Assembly: GCA_964017045.1 (NCBI GenBank)
Contig: OZ024798.1
Location: 8,577,793 to 8,641,792 of the forward strand
DNA length: 64,000 bases
Origin: Omphiscola glabra
Taxonomy: Eukaryota > Mollusca > Gastropoda > Lymnaeidae
Direction: 5' to 3'
The translations under genes and the position numbers were made by a program. Below, piece after piece: positions 35,101 to 50,100 of this stretch (position 1 is its first letter; each line of letters opens with the position of its first letter). The notes below the pieces were generated by a model that was given only the letters and a program-made list of their open reading frames with translations, searched no databases and was not told the origin of the DNA.

Positions 35101-38100
35101 TACATTCTGAGATCCCAGGTAGGTTACTTATGTTACGCAATACTACCTTTCATTTGTTGTTGTTGTTTTTTTCTTCTTAGAAAGTACTATTCCAGGAAAG
35201 TTTGAGTAACATAATAGATGCACATTAAGACGCCCAATGGCCGTAGGAGCTGCGAGCAGACGAGTTGGTCAAATCTGCGGGTCACCTTTCAAGATATTTT
35301 TTTTTTAATAGATCACGTCGCGTGTTCTATCATTTCCTGGAAATATTTTTAAATGCTTTTTTTTTCCCTACTAATGTTGCTTTCCATTTTTTGTGTGCAT
35401 GGTAATTTATTTTTATTTTTATTTTTCATTTATAAACGTTTCTGTCAATCAATATTATTTTAAGTTCAGAGGCGTAACAACGGCTTGGCATTGGGGCAGT
35501 TGCCGAGGACGCCGGCCTGCGCCAGTTCAAAAGGGCGCCGCTAAATCTCTAATTTTTACATTTTTATAATTTAAAAAACAAATTAGCCAAGGGCGCGCCA
35601 AAAACCCAGCTACGCCTCTGTTTAAGTTAATTAAGTTATTAAGAAAAACAAACAACAACAGATAAAGGCATTTGCCGAAACGTCTCCACTTGTATTCTGT
35701 GTATTCATCATTAAGGCTGAACATATAATTGTTTTATTGACACAAATTGTTTTGTGTCTAATTAATCTACTTTAAAGTTTTAACGCAGTACAAAAATCTT
35801 TTTAGTGTATAAACAAGTCTTCATTATCTACCTTCTAACACACTGTAACTCCCCTCTGAGACACTATACCTTCCCTCTCAGACACTGTACCTACCCTCTC
35901 AGACACTGTACCTCCCTTCTCAGACACTGTAACTCCCCTCTCAGACACTGTACTTCCCCTTTCAGACACTGTACCTCCCCTTTCAGACACTGTACCTCCC
36001 CTCTCAGACACTGTACCTCCCCTTTCAGACACTGTACCTCCCCTCTGAGACACTGCACCTCCCTCGCAAACACTGTACCTCCCCTTTCAGACACTGTACC
36101 TCCCCTCTCAGACACTGTACCTCCCCTTTCAGACACTGTACCTCCCCTTTCAGACACTGTACCTCCCCTCTCAGACACTGTACCTCCCCTTTCAGACACT
36201 GTACCTCCCCTCTGAGACACTGCACCTCCCTCGCAAACACTGTACCTCCCCTTTCAGACACTGTACCTCCCCTCTCAGACACTGTACCTCCCCTCTCAGA
36301 CACTGTACCTCCCCTCTCAGACACTGTACCTCCCCTCTCAGACACTGTACATCACCTCACAGACACTGTACCTCCCCTCTCAGACACTGTACCTCCCCTC
36401 TCAGACACTGAACCTCCCCTCTCAGACACTGTACATTACCTCCCCTCTCAGACACTGTACCTCCCCTTTCAGACACTGTAACTGCCCTCTCAGACACTGT
36501 ACATTACCTCCCCTCTCAGACACTGTACATTACCTCCCCTCTAACTGTAGGGTACCTCCCACCTTACACCCTTAACATTACTTCACCCCCCCCCCCCTTT
36601 TTTTTTTCGTGTACAATTCGCATTACCTCTCCTTTCATACGCTAAAGTGTATTAATGTTTCATATTTATGCTTTTCCCGAGCCAGGCGACAGGGTTCCTT
36701 GGTCAAAGACGGAAGCGATAACAAATCAGACCGATTCTCGATTGGCCACAAGTCACAAGTCTTAGCTCGGTCCACTCACGACCTGATTAACACACAACTG
36801 CAAACATTCTGATTTTCATGCAGCACCACAATAACTACCGCGTCCAGGGCGCTATTGGAGAGGTGGCGTCACATGCGAAGCGTCAGACAAGAGGGCGCGC
36901 GAGGGGGAGAGAGCGAGCGCCGTAATCCAGAGGTCACAGATGAGAGAAGCTACTAATCCCGCGTACCTTCGTGCTGAACGACCCAACAATACTTCCGAAC
37001 CACCGCAGCTTCGGGGGGCGCGCAGATTCGACAAAGTGATAGCGCCCTATTCAGCCTGGTCCGCCCCATGGATTTCGAATGAAAGTAAAGGCAGATGTCT
37101 CGTGTCTTGTCGCTTCAGCCCCCTCGCCGTGGCCTCGGCAATTACCGCTATAGAAATGATTTCGTATCCCCCCCCCCCGCCCCAACAACGACATCCTCAC
37201 AGTTTTCTGCCTCCTTTTGTTATCGTTATCAGCGCTGGCATCGTGGTAACGTTTGTTTCCTTCTCGGCGTTATCAGATCGTCGTATATTGTCATCATTTT
37301 TAATGCAACTCTGTTTAACACTCGCAACTGAAAAAGTTTGCGGTCATAAAATGAATGAAAAGTTCAATGGTGTCCTTAACAAAACACACTGATATATTTT
37401 GACATCATTCGGCTTGTACTTATCTAATGTTTGAAAGATGCACGTGACTAGGGATTGGTCCATTACTTATGATGATTGTGACTACTCTGTGGCAAAGAAA
37501 CGGGACGATTCAATTAATAAAGACTTTTTTTTAGCTATAACCCGCATAACAATGGCGGCCGGAATGCGTGAACTTCCCATCTACTAAAGTTACTTGACAA
37601 AACATCAATTCAAATAACACATTTTATAAGAAACGCATTTAGTGCTGCCCCCCCCCCCCCCCATCCCCAGTACGCCAACGCCCCTGAACTATTTTAATAT
37701 TCTAATGTACCCCAAGCTCTTCTACACCGCATATTTAATACACCAACTATTTCAGTGAAACAAAAATAAATTTATTACGCATCAAACGAATTTCCGATAT
37801 TTTTAAGAATCTCAATTAGTGGCATTTATCGGGAATTTTATTTAGTGAAATCAGCGCCATCTGGTAGCGTTGGTGACATTGTTACATAGAGAATTGTGTA
37901 GTTTGATGTAAGTGACGATTATACTTCTAAATGCACACCGTGTGGGATGTAGCATCCACCCTACTGCCCTACTGTGACAATGTTACATTTATTGCTAAGC
38001 TAACTGTAAGACAGACAGTAACTACGAGTTTTTGTTTAACGTGTGAGGCTAGTGTTACTGTGACAGAACTATTATTGACATTGGGAGGATATTGACAACT

Positions 38101-41100
38101 CTATCAACGGCATGAGAGGAGGGTTGGGAAAGAGAGAGAGGCAGAGAAAAGAGACAGAGAAAAGAGAGAGAGAAAAGAGGAAGAGAAAAGAGAGAGAGAA
38201 AAGAAAGAGGGGGTAAAAGAGAGGGAACGAGAGAAAGGGGGTGGGGAGAGATTGAAAAGGAAGATAGAGAGGGGTAGAGAAAGAGAGAGAGGGAGAGAAA
38301 AGAGAGAGGAAGATAGAGAGAGAGAGAAACAGAGAGAGAAAGAGAGAGAGAGAGAGAGGGGGGAGAAAAAATAGAAAGAGAGAGAGAGAGAGAGAGAAGA
38401 CAGAGAAATGAGAGAAGGAGAGAGAGAGAAAGAGAAAGGATACTTTTCAGGTGTCAACAAGAACAGCCGCTCCTTACAGTATTTGGCACAGCAACATTTT
38501 TACAACGCTCACCAGCTTCAGCTGTTAGCTGTTGTGTAAAGCAAGCTGTACAATAGTAGATACCACAGCTGTACAATAGTAGATACGGCAGCTGTTCAAT
38601 AGTAGATACCACGGATGTACATTAGTAGATACCACGGCTGTACACTAGTAGATACGGCAGCTGTTCAATAGTAGATAACGCAGCTGTACAATAGTATCTA
38701 CGGCAGCTGTACAATAGTAGATGCCGCGGCTGTACAAGAGAGAGTATATACGTCAGCTGTTCAATAGTAGATAACGCAGCTGTACAATAGTAGGTACCGT
38801 AGCTGTACAATAGTATGTTCCGCAGCTGTACAATAGTAGAAACCGCTGCTGTACAAAATTATAGAATCCGCAGTTGCACATTAATTGATACCGCAACTAT
38901 ACAAAAGTAGCTGTCGTGGCGAATCGGTACTGTCTTCCCTTTAAAGTGAACCAGTTGCTATGTTTATCTGGGAGACTTTCTCATTCGTAAACGGCAGACG
39001 TCGCAGGACAGACGCTTCACTCGGTCACACTCGGGTGAACTCCTTCGCTTCTGCCGATCTTAGAAGTAGACCTCGTTTAGACCTCTTAGTGCAGAAAAGG
39101 GGCCCAGATCGCCATTATGAATTTTGCGTCGGGATGACTTCGTTTCGCGCCGATGTGCTTCATTTTTAATCGTCTGCCGTGGACTCGGGGTGCGCACCGA
39201 TGAGCTTCTGAGATTTCCCTTTCACGCAAAAGTGTTAAATTTACTGCGCGACGTCGAGGGGCGTTGAACGGAACACAATGCACTTAAAAGAAAATAAAAG
39301 AATTGGTCCGATTGTCGGTTACTCTGTCATGGAGGCGTTGATCTGGCGGCTTTGGTCCGATTGTTGGTTACTCTGTAATGGAGGAGTTGGTCTGGCGGCT
39401 TTGGTCCGATTGTTGGTTACTCTGTCATGGAGGCGTTGGTCTGGTGGCTTTCATCGGGAGCGGATGAGTTCGAGGCGGGTCGAAAAGTGCTGGCTTTGGA
39501 AGATGAAGATTACCGAAGGAGATAGAGTAGGTTCGAGAAACGGGGCATCTGTACTGACAGCGGCCTTTGATCAGTACATCGGATGTATCCTGTCATGGAT
39601 CATGGTAACTCTACCACGTCACGAATCGGAGCACACGCTGCCCATAATATATCACCATGATACATAATTCTCTGTGTAACAATGCCACTAACGCTACCAG
39701 CTGGCGCAGATGTCACTAAATAAAATTTCCGATAACTGTGTTAATGGGCTATAGCTAGTATTACTAGTATATAGTATGTCTGAGTGGAAGGAAGTGGTTA
39801 CGGTGAGGCACCACGGGGACGGATGGATAGATTTATTTAAAAAATCTTAAAAGTAATTCAAAACAATATTGGTCCAATACTTTGATCAAGTCTGTGTGGT
39901 TGGAAAAATCGGTCTGACAGAAATCTCTTATTAATTTGACTTTAAAAGTCATGCCTGACTGTTCCTAACAAACCGGACCTGAGTTTAGACCTGTACTGAG
40001 TTTAGACCTGGAGAAGTTGATCCAAGGGGAATCCCACTTGTATCCAAGAACGTGACACCCAGGGCAGCTATATTTCACTGTTCTGCCCCGGGCTCGACCA
40101 GATTAATACCATTCTTGTTATCAACTGCGCTGGGGGTTGTTAGTTCTGGGGGGGGGGGGGGGGGGTCGGGCGGATGACCCCCACGGGATAACTACATTAA
40201 GTTAACACCCCGGATATAAATATATGCGTCGAGGTGTCCTCTTAAGTCCAAGGCTTAACATTTCATTGAAGACATGGAATGGAGTTTTAAGGATTATCCA
40301 GGCGTTTTTTTTTGGGGGGGGGGGCTTTTTCGGGGTTGGGGGTGATTCTTGAAAATTAGAGAGTTACAGGATGTGATGATAATTCCTGGTGGGGTAATCT
40401 GGAAGTCAAGTAGGTGTGTGTGTGTGTGGGGTACAGTTAATCTGTGGGATTATAAGGTGTGCAGTGTAGGGCTGGAAGTCAGGTTGAAGGTCACATCATT
40501 TGAGTTGTATACCAGGTGTGATGGTCAGTAAAGGGGTCAAGGAAGGTCAGACGTCAGACGCTTTAATTTTCAGACCCGTTTTGTTAGAGAAATGGGCTGA
40601 AAATCACGGTAGAGATGTATATTTCATGTAATCGCCTCATTCAGAACAGGCGGCGATATTCAGTTGCATCTCTTTTATCTCTCGACCTGTTGACCAGATA
40701 AACAAACCTTGTTTTTCCCCCTTTTCACGTTTTCGCTTTCCCACATCCCTTTTGTCCCCCCCCCCCACCCATAATCTTGACTTTCAGGGGCCATAATAAC
40801 TTAAGTTATCTCTCTTCCTATTCGTGTATGTGTGTGTGTGTGTTGTTCAGTGAAGATATCGCCAGATTCTCCCACATATCTCATTCGCCATGCATCAAGC
40901 ACTTTCAAGAATGTGGTTGTGGAGCACCTCCTTACACCAATGGCCCTACTTACCAGACACCCCGTCCCCTTCATCATTCTCAAACTACGACCATCGGATT
41001 TTCTTTTTATTTTGTAAAAAATGTTGGTATAAACATTGTTCAGCTCAATATCGCTGAAAGGTTGGGAGAACTTTTGGCTTCTAATAAATGGTGCAAATGA

Positions 41101-44100
41101 TAAAAAAAAACACAAACATATTAAAAAATATATGACTATCATAATATTCATAATGATACTTTACCAAAAAGTGCAAGTTTGTTGATATGTATTTTCCAAT
41201 GTTCAGGATATATAACAAGTGCCAGTTAGAAATGTATGACTAATGGTCAGGATATAACGAGTGCCAGTTAGAAATGTATGACTGATGGTCAGGATATAAC
41301 AAGTGCCAGTTAGAAATGTATGACTAATGGTCAGGCTATAACAAGTGCCAGTTAGAAATGTATGACTAATGGTCAGGCTATAACAAGTGCCAGTTAGAAA
41401 TGTATGACTATTGGTTAGGATATAACAAGTGCAAGTTAGAAATGTATGACTAATGGTCAGGATATAACAAGTGTCAGTTAGAAATGTGTGACTAATGGTC
41501 AGGATATAACAAGTGTCAGTTAGAAATGTATGACTAATGGTCGGGATATAACAAGTGCCAGTTAGAAATGTATTACTAATATTCAGGATATAACAAGTGT
41601 CAGTTAGAAATTTATGACTAATGGTCAGGATATAACAAGTGCACGTTATTTGTGGCCGAAGCCTTCATTTTTAATGACCGGATTTGTCACAGATGTCACA
41701 TCTCGCACCCCCCTCCAAGTAACAAGGAACGACCCCATTTTGGAGAACCACTGTGTGGGGGTGGGGGGGTGGGGAGAGAAAGGCCAACAATCGAAGATAG
41801 AGTTTTCATATATCCGTCCTTGATCTCACCAGAGCAGTGAGTGAAATGAAGTGAAGTTCTATCAGGTGCACAGGTAGAAAACCCCGATGGGTCGGGAGAG
41901 GTTACCAGCGGGCCCCAAAGATTGTGTCTTGTGTATCAGAGGAGGAAATCTCCACGCCACTCGGGCGGTGTCGTCAAGGGGTAGAGAGTTTGTGTTGAAG
42001 AGGGTAGAGAGTAAACTGTTGTCTTCAAGGGTAGACAGTTGTCTTCAAGTGCCGAAACCCGGGCGGTTGAAAATGGGGGGAGGGGGGTGCGGGGAAAGCA
42101 GTTGCGAGGGAGAAATATTACACAATAATTTTCCTATCAAACTTCCGGTTGGCGCCATATTTTGAAAACGTGTAGTGAGTGGTGGGGGACTACGCGTCGG
42201 TGTTGCTAGGAAGGGTGGGCAACACGGTTACCGGAAATTTGATCGCAAGAAATTTCGTCGACGGAAAATTGATCGACGGTAATTTGATCGAACGGAAGTT
42301 TGGTCGAATCTTTTTTTCAGTTCAGACGTTAAAATTTTCGTCAAATTTCTTTTTAAACGCACTATACTTTATAGTAAAACAAAATAATGCGTTCAAAAAG
42401 AAATTTGATGCAAAATTTTAACGTGTCAACTAAAAAAACGATTCGACCAAATTTCCGTTCGATCAAATTTCCGTTCGATCAATTTTCCGTCAACGAAATT
42501 TCTTTCGATTAAATTTCCGGATACGGGGCAACACTGGCGAAGTTATGGTTGGTGTCGCCCGGGGCCGTGCGGACCCTCCGCACCCTCCTATTCCTCCGCC
42601 ACTGGTGGGCGACTTGACGAGGTCAGTTCGGTATAAAATAACAGAACAAGACAAAGCACGACGAAATAAGGGTTCTCAAATGGCAAGTCTCATTTCAAAC
42701 CATAGGTTTCATATGGTAATATATCTATAGAATTGTAATTGTAGGCAATTTTAATTATTTTTTTAGGACAAGGTTTAAAAAAAATCAAATACACATAATT
42801 TACGTATAAGGTTGAAATTAAGTTTTTTAGATAAAATATCCGGTATTTTATGATTGGATATGATATCCACAAACGCACCAACACCGTCCATAAACCCTAA
42901 TTTTCGTTTTTCAATTTCTATTGCAAATTGTTATTTTAAATTGCATATGTCCGCCCAGTTGGTCAGTTACTTTTGCTAGATCGGGAATTTAAAAAAAAAT
43001 CTTTGTGATTGTCTTGTGGCGTTGCAGACGATAACGGGACGTAATTGCTATATTTTCCAGGTGGGAAAATGAAAGAAATCGATACCTCTTCCACGGTGGG
43101 CTTTTGGGAACGGAAGTGAGTTATCAGAAATAGAAATGAAAAACACTGATATGGTCCCTTTTTTGTTTGTTCGTTGAATGGCCTCCAAATAGGTCATTAA
43201 CCAATGTGTCCTTGGTGCTAGGATGTGGAACTCTCAGTCAGACCTTTTTGGACAGCTGGCGTGACTTCTCACAATAAGGTGAGAAAAAATGGTGCACGCA
43301 GAGGATCTCAATCGATTCATATATCCCCTCAGTATTTTATTTTGTGTTCTATGGATGTTGGTTGCTGAAACTAATCCATATACTGGTGTGGGTGGTGGGG
43401 GGTCGTCTTTCACTTTGTGGCTCCCCGAGCGAACTACCCCTGGCTAGAGCAGCAGTTCCCCGAGCGAACTACCCCTGGCTTGTCTTTCAAAATCCATTCT
43501 CCGCATATGTCCTGGTGTACGGACCTTCCACCATCCCTTGCCCCAGATTGCCCTATATTTAAACAGAGGCGTGACACGTCCGGCGGCTGCTTGCAGATAG
43601 CAAACTCGAGCTGTCTCCACTGACCGCTGTCCTTAAAGAGACGGACGCGCGTTCAGAAATAAGGTTGTGCGATACATTAATTTATCAGAAAAATTGAGGG
43701 ATAGGAAAAAAAATTGGCCATATGAAGTGGACAGACAACAAGCGCACGACATCCGGTGAGAAAGGACATTGAGATAAAAACCGTGTGATATTCATTCGGT
43801 CCGGCCGTGGACCACAAGATAGCCGTATCAGACGCGTCACACTTTCCGTTATTTTTACAGTGCCGCCTTGTGGGACTACGGATCTGTCTGTCCGTGTGCC
43901 CTAGGAAGTGAATGTGGGACTACGGATCTGTCTGTCCGTGTGTCTGATGGAGTGAAAGTGGCACTACGGATCTTTCTGTGTGTAAGAGGAAGCGAATGTG
44001 GGACTACGTATCTGTCTGTCCGTGTGTCTGAGGAAGTGAATGTGGCACTACGGATCTGTCCGTGTGTCCGAGGAAGTGAATGAAACTTGAGTCCATTCCT

Positions 44101-47100
44101 CTTGGTGTCCTTCCAGTGTTCTTCTGGTGTCCTTCCAGTGTTCTTCTGGTGTCCTTCCAGTGTTCTTCTGGTGTCCTTCCAGTGTTCTTCTGGTGTCCTT
44201 CCAGTGTTCTTCTGGTGTCCTTCCAGTGTTCTTCTGGTGTCCTTCCAGTGTTCTTCTGGTGTCATTGTCCTAGATCGTACATCACTTTCTCTTTTTCTTG
44301 TACGTTCTCCCTTTCCTTTCTTTTTTTCTCTTTCGATTGTTTTGAAAATAAAGAAAACAAAAGACCTGGTTGGGGAAGGGGGTGTGTGTCTTTCTTCCTA
44401 CAGGTGCAAGGATCCCCCTAAGCTATACCCCAACTGTCAAAATTATCTTTATTAACTAAAACTCTTGCACCATTTGAGAATTCGGGGGGACAGTTTATTG
44501 TTTTCAAAGTGTCGACTTGAAGACTAAAAATGGGCGAACAGTTGAAACGATAAATAGATAGGAGCAGTGCAACGAGGGAGTGGGGGGGGGGGGGAAAGAG
44601 AGAACTCTTGTAAGAACAATCGCTGTTCTTATCTCCCATGTGTTTTTGTTGCTTCGCTACCTCAGAACCACTCTATAGCACTGTGAGATAACACTGAATA
44701 CGAGTTTTTTTTTAGTCATTCATTGGTTCGTCGGCACTATCTCCTTCGGCTTGCACTATCTGCCCCATGGCTTTCAGTGAAGACTAGCTCTCTCCGCGAT
44801 GTTTCGTGGATTTTTTTGATTTTTTTTTCAAGCGAGATTGGATCTGTGAGTTCGTTATTCCGTTAGCCTGTGTGCTTGTTATCAGTGGGGGGCCCTAATA
44901 GTAATTCGCCAGTGTGGCTTTTTGTCGCGGGGATCCCTCGGCTCTGTCTAATCGCGGACAGATGGGCGGACAACAAGCCGTCAATCAACGGACAAGCGCG
45001 CGCTTTCAATTACAGCATAGAGCGCCGTCTAGAGGTCAATTTTGATACCACGGCTCGCACCTCAAATATGCTTTAAAATTGGGGGGAATTGACTTTACTT
45101 TAAAATTTACGTCCACGTAATTTAGAAGGCAGTCTCAGAACTAGAGTGTCCAATAGTAAGAAGTGTATAGAGATAAGGAATGTTGTGTATGATTATACGT
45201 AATAGGGAGTTAGTATATACTTACAGTCATTTAGGATGGGTAATAGCTGTAAATAAATGTCTGGTGTTTAAGACCGTGTTTAAAAAATCCACCAAGGGGA
45301 TAATACCAGTACTTGAGACAAAGGTCAGAGGTCGAGTTGTTGTTTTGTATGCCTCATTGCATGACTAGAAATTTCATTGTAGTTAAAAGTCAAACTGTTA
45401 TAATTACATTTTTGTGCTTAAACCCCTGGCTGCCACACACCCCTCTCACAATTTTATGTTTAACAACTCTTTCATGATGTCTTGGAGTGGGCCTACAGCA
45501 TGGCCAATCACATGGATGTAAGTATATTTGTGTGTGCGTGTGTGTGTGTAAGCAGACATGTGGTACAACATAGGTAAGGCCCCACAATATTCACTTTGTA
45601 GAGCAGTGTTATCTTTTGCTTTTGCCGCCCTCAGGGGGGGTAGTTAAGGTTAACGCCACACTGGGCGGGTCACGATTTTTTGCCGCGACCTTCCACGACA
45701 AAAAAACAAACAAAACAATAGCTCTGCAGTTACCCCGAAAATGACGCCCCGGCATATAAAGTAAAAACTCCCCCCCCCAGGGCTGACCGCCTCCCTTCGC
45801 ACTCCCTTCCTACGCCAGTGGTGGCCTTCATTGCCTTATAAGTCCATGCACACCCGATGAAGCCCAACTTCAACACCCTTAAAGCCTCCACCTCCAGCAG
45901 AGCTATGGCCTGCCTCACCACCTCCAGCAGAGCTACGGCCTGCCTCACCACCTCCAGCAGAGCTACGGCCTGCCTCACCACCTCCAGCAGAGCTACGGCC
46001 TGCCTCACCACCTCCAGCAGAGCTACGGCCTGCCTCACCATCTCCAGCAGAGCTACGGCCTGCCTCACCATCTCCAGCAGAGCTACGGCCTGCCTCACCA
46101 TCTCCAGCAGAGCTACGGCCTGCCTCACCATCTCCAGCAGAGCTACGGCCTGCCTCACCACCTCCTGCAGAGCTACGGCCTGCCTCACCATCTCCAGCAG
46201 AGCTACGGCCTGCCTCACCATCTCCAGCAGAGCTAAGGCCTGCCTCACCACCTCCTGCAGAGCTACGGCCTGCCTCACCACCTCCAGCAGAGCTACGGCC
46301 TGCCTCACCACTTCCTGCCACTCAGACCTAACTGATGCTTTTCTTTCCCTATAGGTCCGCCTTTGAGCCGTTTTCCTCTGAGGTTTTGGAGGTGCACCTT
46401 CTTCACTCCTCTGGACCGCTGCTCGAACTTTCCGACGAAATGACAATAAACCTTTGTTATAAATTATAATACAAACAAAACAAAAAAAAAGGTAATTTTG
46501 AACGTCTTCCCTCGAATCACTTGCACTTCCGTGGAACACATTTCCAAAGATATCTGTTGGCCATTTGTTAAAGTTATTGTTTGTAATTTACTATAGTTAT
46601 CAGTAGCACGTGTGTTTAAGTTCATTTGTCTTCTAGTCCGTGCACGATATTCGGCGAATGAAAAAAATAAAAGGTGGGAGGGGGGGGGGGGGGATAAAAA
46701 CAAATGTAAATTAAATTTGTCGCTAAGCCCGAAGCTCCCCCACCCCCGCCCCCTCCGGTAACTTTGTTCGTTACTGTACCAGCTTAGCTGATAAATAGCT
46801 TCGTTGGCTGATAGATGAGGTCACGTGACCTTCATTGGCCGATAGATGAGGTCATGTGACCTAGCTACGGAACGCTTTTCCCGAACTGCGCACGTTCGTG
46901 AAGACATTTAAAAGTAAAAAAAAAAGTAATTCCCTCCATGTCATTTATTACACATTTACCCAACTCCCGTATTTTACGCCACTGTGCGGCTTATCTAGGG
47001 CCGAGACCACATAACTTCCTCCCCCCCACCCTCAACATGTTCTGGTTCTAACGCCCCCTCCCCCCCTACCCCATCGTTGAAGACAGTTGTAATCCGACAA

Positions 47101-50100
47101 GTATACATTTATCAACCTTTAAGATACCAATTGCCTTGTTGTCCCGTCTGCCCCCCGGGGGCGCCAAACTTCGCTCTCTATCACCGATGCAAGGTGTCCC
47201 CCTGTTGTCCTGCTCTCAAGTCCCCCTGTGTTCGTTTCTCAGGGTAGTCTCCCCTTTCGTCCGCCCTACTTCGACCACCCCCCATCTGTCACACAGCTGA
47301 TAAAATTTTTTTTTATTTAGATACCGTAATCCTTGTATATCCCCGTGCTCGGGCATTTGGGCGCAAAGTCGTCTTAATACCCGTCTTTTTAATTTCGGTT
47401 GTTACTTTCTGACAGGTGGCCTGACAAGATACAAGACCCTGGTGTGTCTGTGTGTGTGTGTGTAAGTGTGTGTGTATAGGTGGGTGTTGTTCAGTTTTAG
47501 GGCGAAGGAGGGACGCAGGGGTAAGGGGTGCAGAAGTTGGGAGGGTGTTGGTTGATTGTCAGCAAAACTGGTGCTGGGAGCCGGACACATAAACAGGGGC
47601 CTTATAATTCGTAGATAATATTCTGATCGGTGGGGGGTCAAGAGTTGAAAGTATTCATTGTTTCGTTTCGTTTGAACTCACCAGGTGTTGGGCTTTTTAT
47701 CTGTGTTTTTTTTCCTTTCATTTCGAGACAACCGGAAGTATCCGATATCCGAGGATATGTAGGCACACAATCCTACCCGACATGCATTGGGCCAAACCAT
47801 CCTACCCGACATGCATTGGGCCAAACCATCCTACCCGACATGCATTGGGCCAAACCATCCTTCCCGACATGAATTGGGCCAAACCATCCTACCCGAGATG
47901 CATTGGGCCAAACCATCCTACCCGACATGCATTGGGCCAAACCATCCTACCCGACATGCATTGGGCCAAACCCGAATAGTTGACGTCATGAAGTGAATTC
48001 TTTCTTAATTGATAATGTACATCATGATGGTCATCGTCAATGCGTTGAATAAGCCACCCCGGGTTAACCAAGATGGTCGATCTGTCATACATTGAAGCGA
48101 CCTGTTATTTGCCAGCCATGTACCTCGAACCTTGAACTAGAACAGTGGTTCTCAACCTTTTTAATACCACGACCCTTTAATACAGTTCCTCGTGTTGTGG
48201 CGACCCCCAACCACAAAGTTATTTTCGTCGCTACTCCATAAATGTAGAGTATATGTGTTTTCTGATGGTCTTAGGCGACTCCTGTTAAAGGGTTGTTCTA
48301 CCCCCAAAGGGGTCGCGACCCACCGGTTGAGAACCGCTGAACTAGAATAAGTTCTCCAGAGGAGAAAATCGGCTCTGAGCTCTGGGGGAAAAAAGGGAAG
48401 GCGAGGCAGTGCCGTCTTTACAGCAGTTGGCGAGGGGGGGGGGGGATCGCTGGACAGAGTAATGTACTGAGGCCCCAGATCCCTCTATATACTCAGAGCC
48501 GTGCGAAGGAGGGGACAAGAGGGCCAGCCATCCATGGCGAAAAAATCGGCGGTGCCTAAATTGGCGGCGCAAAAATCGTCTTAAGAAAGGTCCTTAAAAG
48601 TGAATTAAACGATAAAATCCTAAGTCTTGTCTTTCTATTTCAAGCATGCAAATACCCTGTTCTTATATTTACTAGACCATTGCCAATGGCATTGGTCGGC
48701 AAATCACTGCTCGCGAGCCGCATGCGGCTCTTGGGCGTCCTGAGTGCGGCTCGGCCTGTCGGCCACAAATCAGTTTTGACACCGAAAAACATGGTTTGTG
48801 ACAGGTTCTTGAAAAGAAATTTGATTGGCTTAAATTTTTTTTTTTTTTTAAATGGTCCTGCTGCTGATTTTTTGGCTCTTTTGATTAATGAGTTTTCCGA
48901 CCACTGTTCTAGACCTAATGACGGCGTACTGTATAACTGTATAAGGCATTCAATATAAACTTTACATACCAAGAGTTGTACGTAACACTTGCATACCAAG
49001 AGTTGTGCGTAACACTTGCATATCAAGAGTTGTGTGTTTTTTTTTTAAAATCCCAACCTATTCATCCAATACATGGTGTAACATCTCGAAAACCTTGCTC
49101 AGGGGCGTCTCCCCTCCCCTGAGTTTTGTAAGTCAAACAACCCCTCTCCTTTCTTGACCTTGGTCAATTCTGCATTGTACTGGTATTGAATTCTAGAGAT
49201 CACCGTGAATAGTAGTAACTTAAAACAAAATACAGTTAAAAGTTGTTGTTGTTGACTATTCAATATATCCAATAAATTTTGTTACATGGAGAAATTATAA
49301 ACCTGACAACCAAAATTTTTTTTATCTCCACCCCCTCCTAACTCAGATTGGAAACAGTTGCCCCCAACCCTGTGTAGACGCCCGCCTGTGTGCATGCCCA
49401 TTAGTTTTTTTTTTTTTTTTTAAATATATCATTTTAAGGTTAATCAATAATCAATCACCTTCCAAACCTTTTTTTACAAATCACCAACATTATTTTCACC
49501 CCCACCCACCTCACTTTTTTTGTTTCTTTTATCTAACAGTGACCTGGTGTGACGAACCACCCAGCGACACATTTGTAAAACACAACGTTTTCAACCTAAC
49601 TAAAACAAGAAAGCAAACAGCGAAACACTTTGTTCCGCCAGTGCGATTTAAAGGCGCCATATCAGCTCCGCAAACAAGCGGGACCCACATCGTCCCTGGT
49701 CAACACCCATCTCGCACCCACCTCGCAAAGGATCACAGACAGAGAAAATAAACTCTCGGACGACAATGGCGGCTCGTTTCGGACTGTTCGAATGGGAAGA
49801 TATGCTCCGTGCTGGTACTCAAGCATCGATAAAAATCAGTCCCCCCGCCAACTACTACTAAATACTCTCTTAACTAAATCCCCACCCGCACTGATCCAAA
49901 CATTCGCTCAAACCCGACCTTTCTTGGATCAGTGGAGGTGCCGCAAGTCATGCAATCTATTAGCCGCAGTCTCTCTCTCACCCTCTCTCTCTCTCTCGCT
50001 CTCTCTCTCTCTCCCCCGACACTGGAGCCAACACTATCACGCCCAGGAGTTCATTTTCTCCTGGTGTTATCGCTGTGCCAACATCCCAAACTCTTCACCT

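Noticed and set aside
45730..46539. 269-residue minus-strand frame with [10 protein letters not shown] repeats
   Set aside because: The repeat is a 30-bp minisatellite open in every frame; the basic N-terminal part has no recognisable family, and it lies inside the prdm1 intron next to a MITE.
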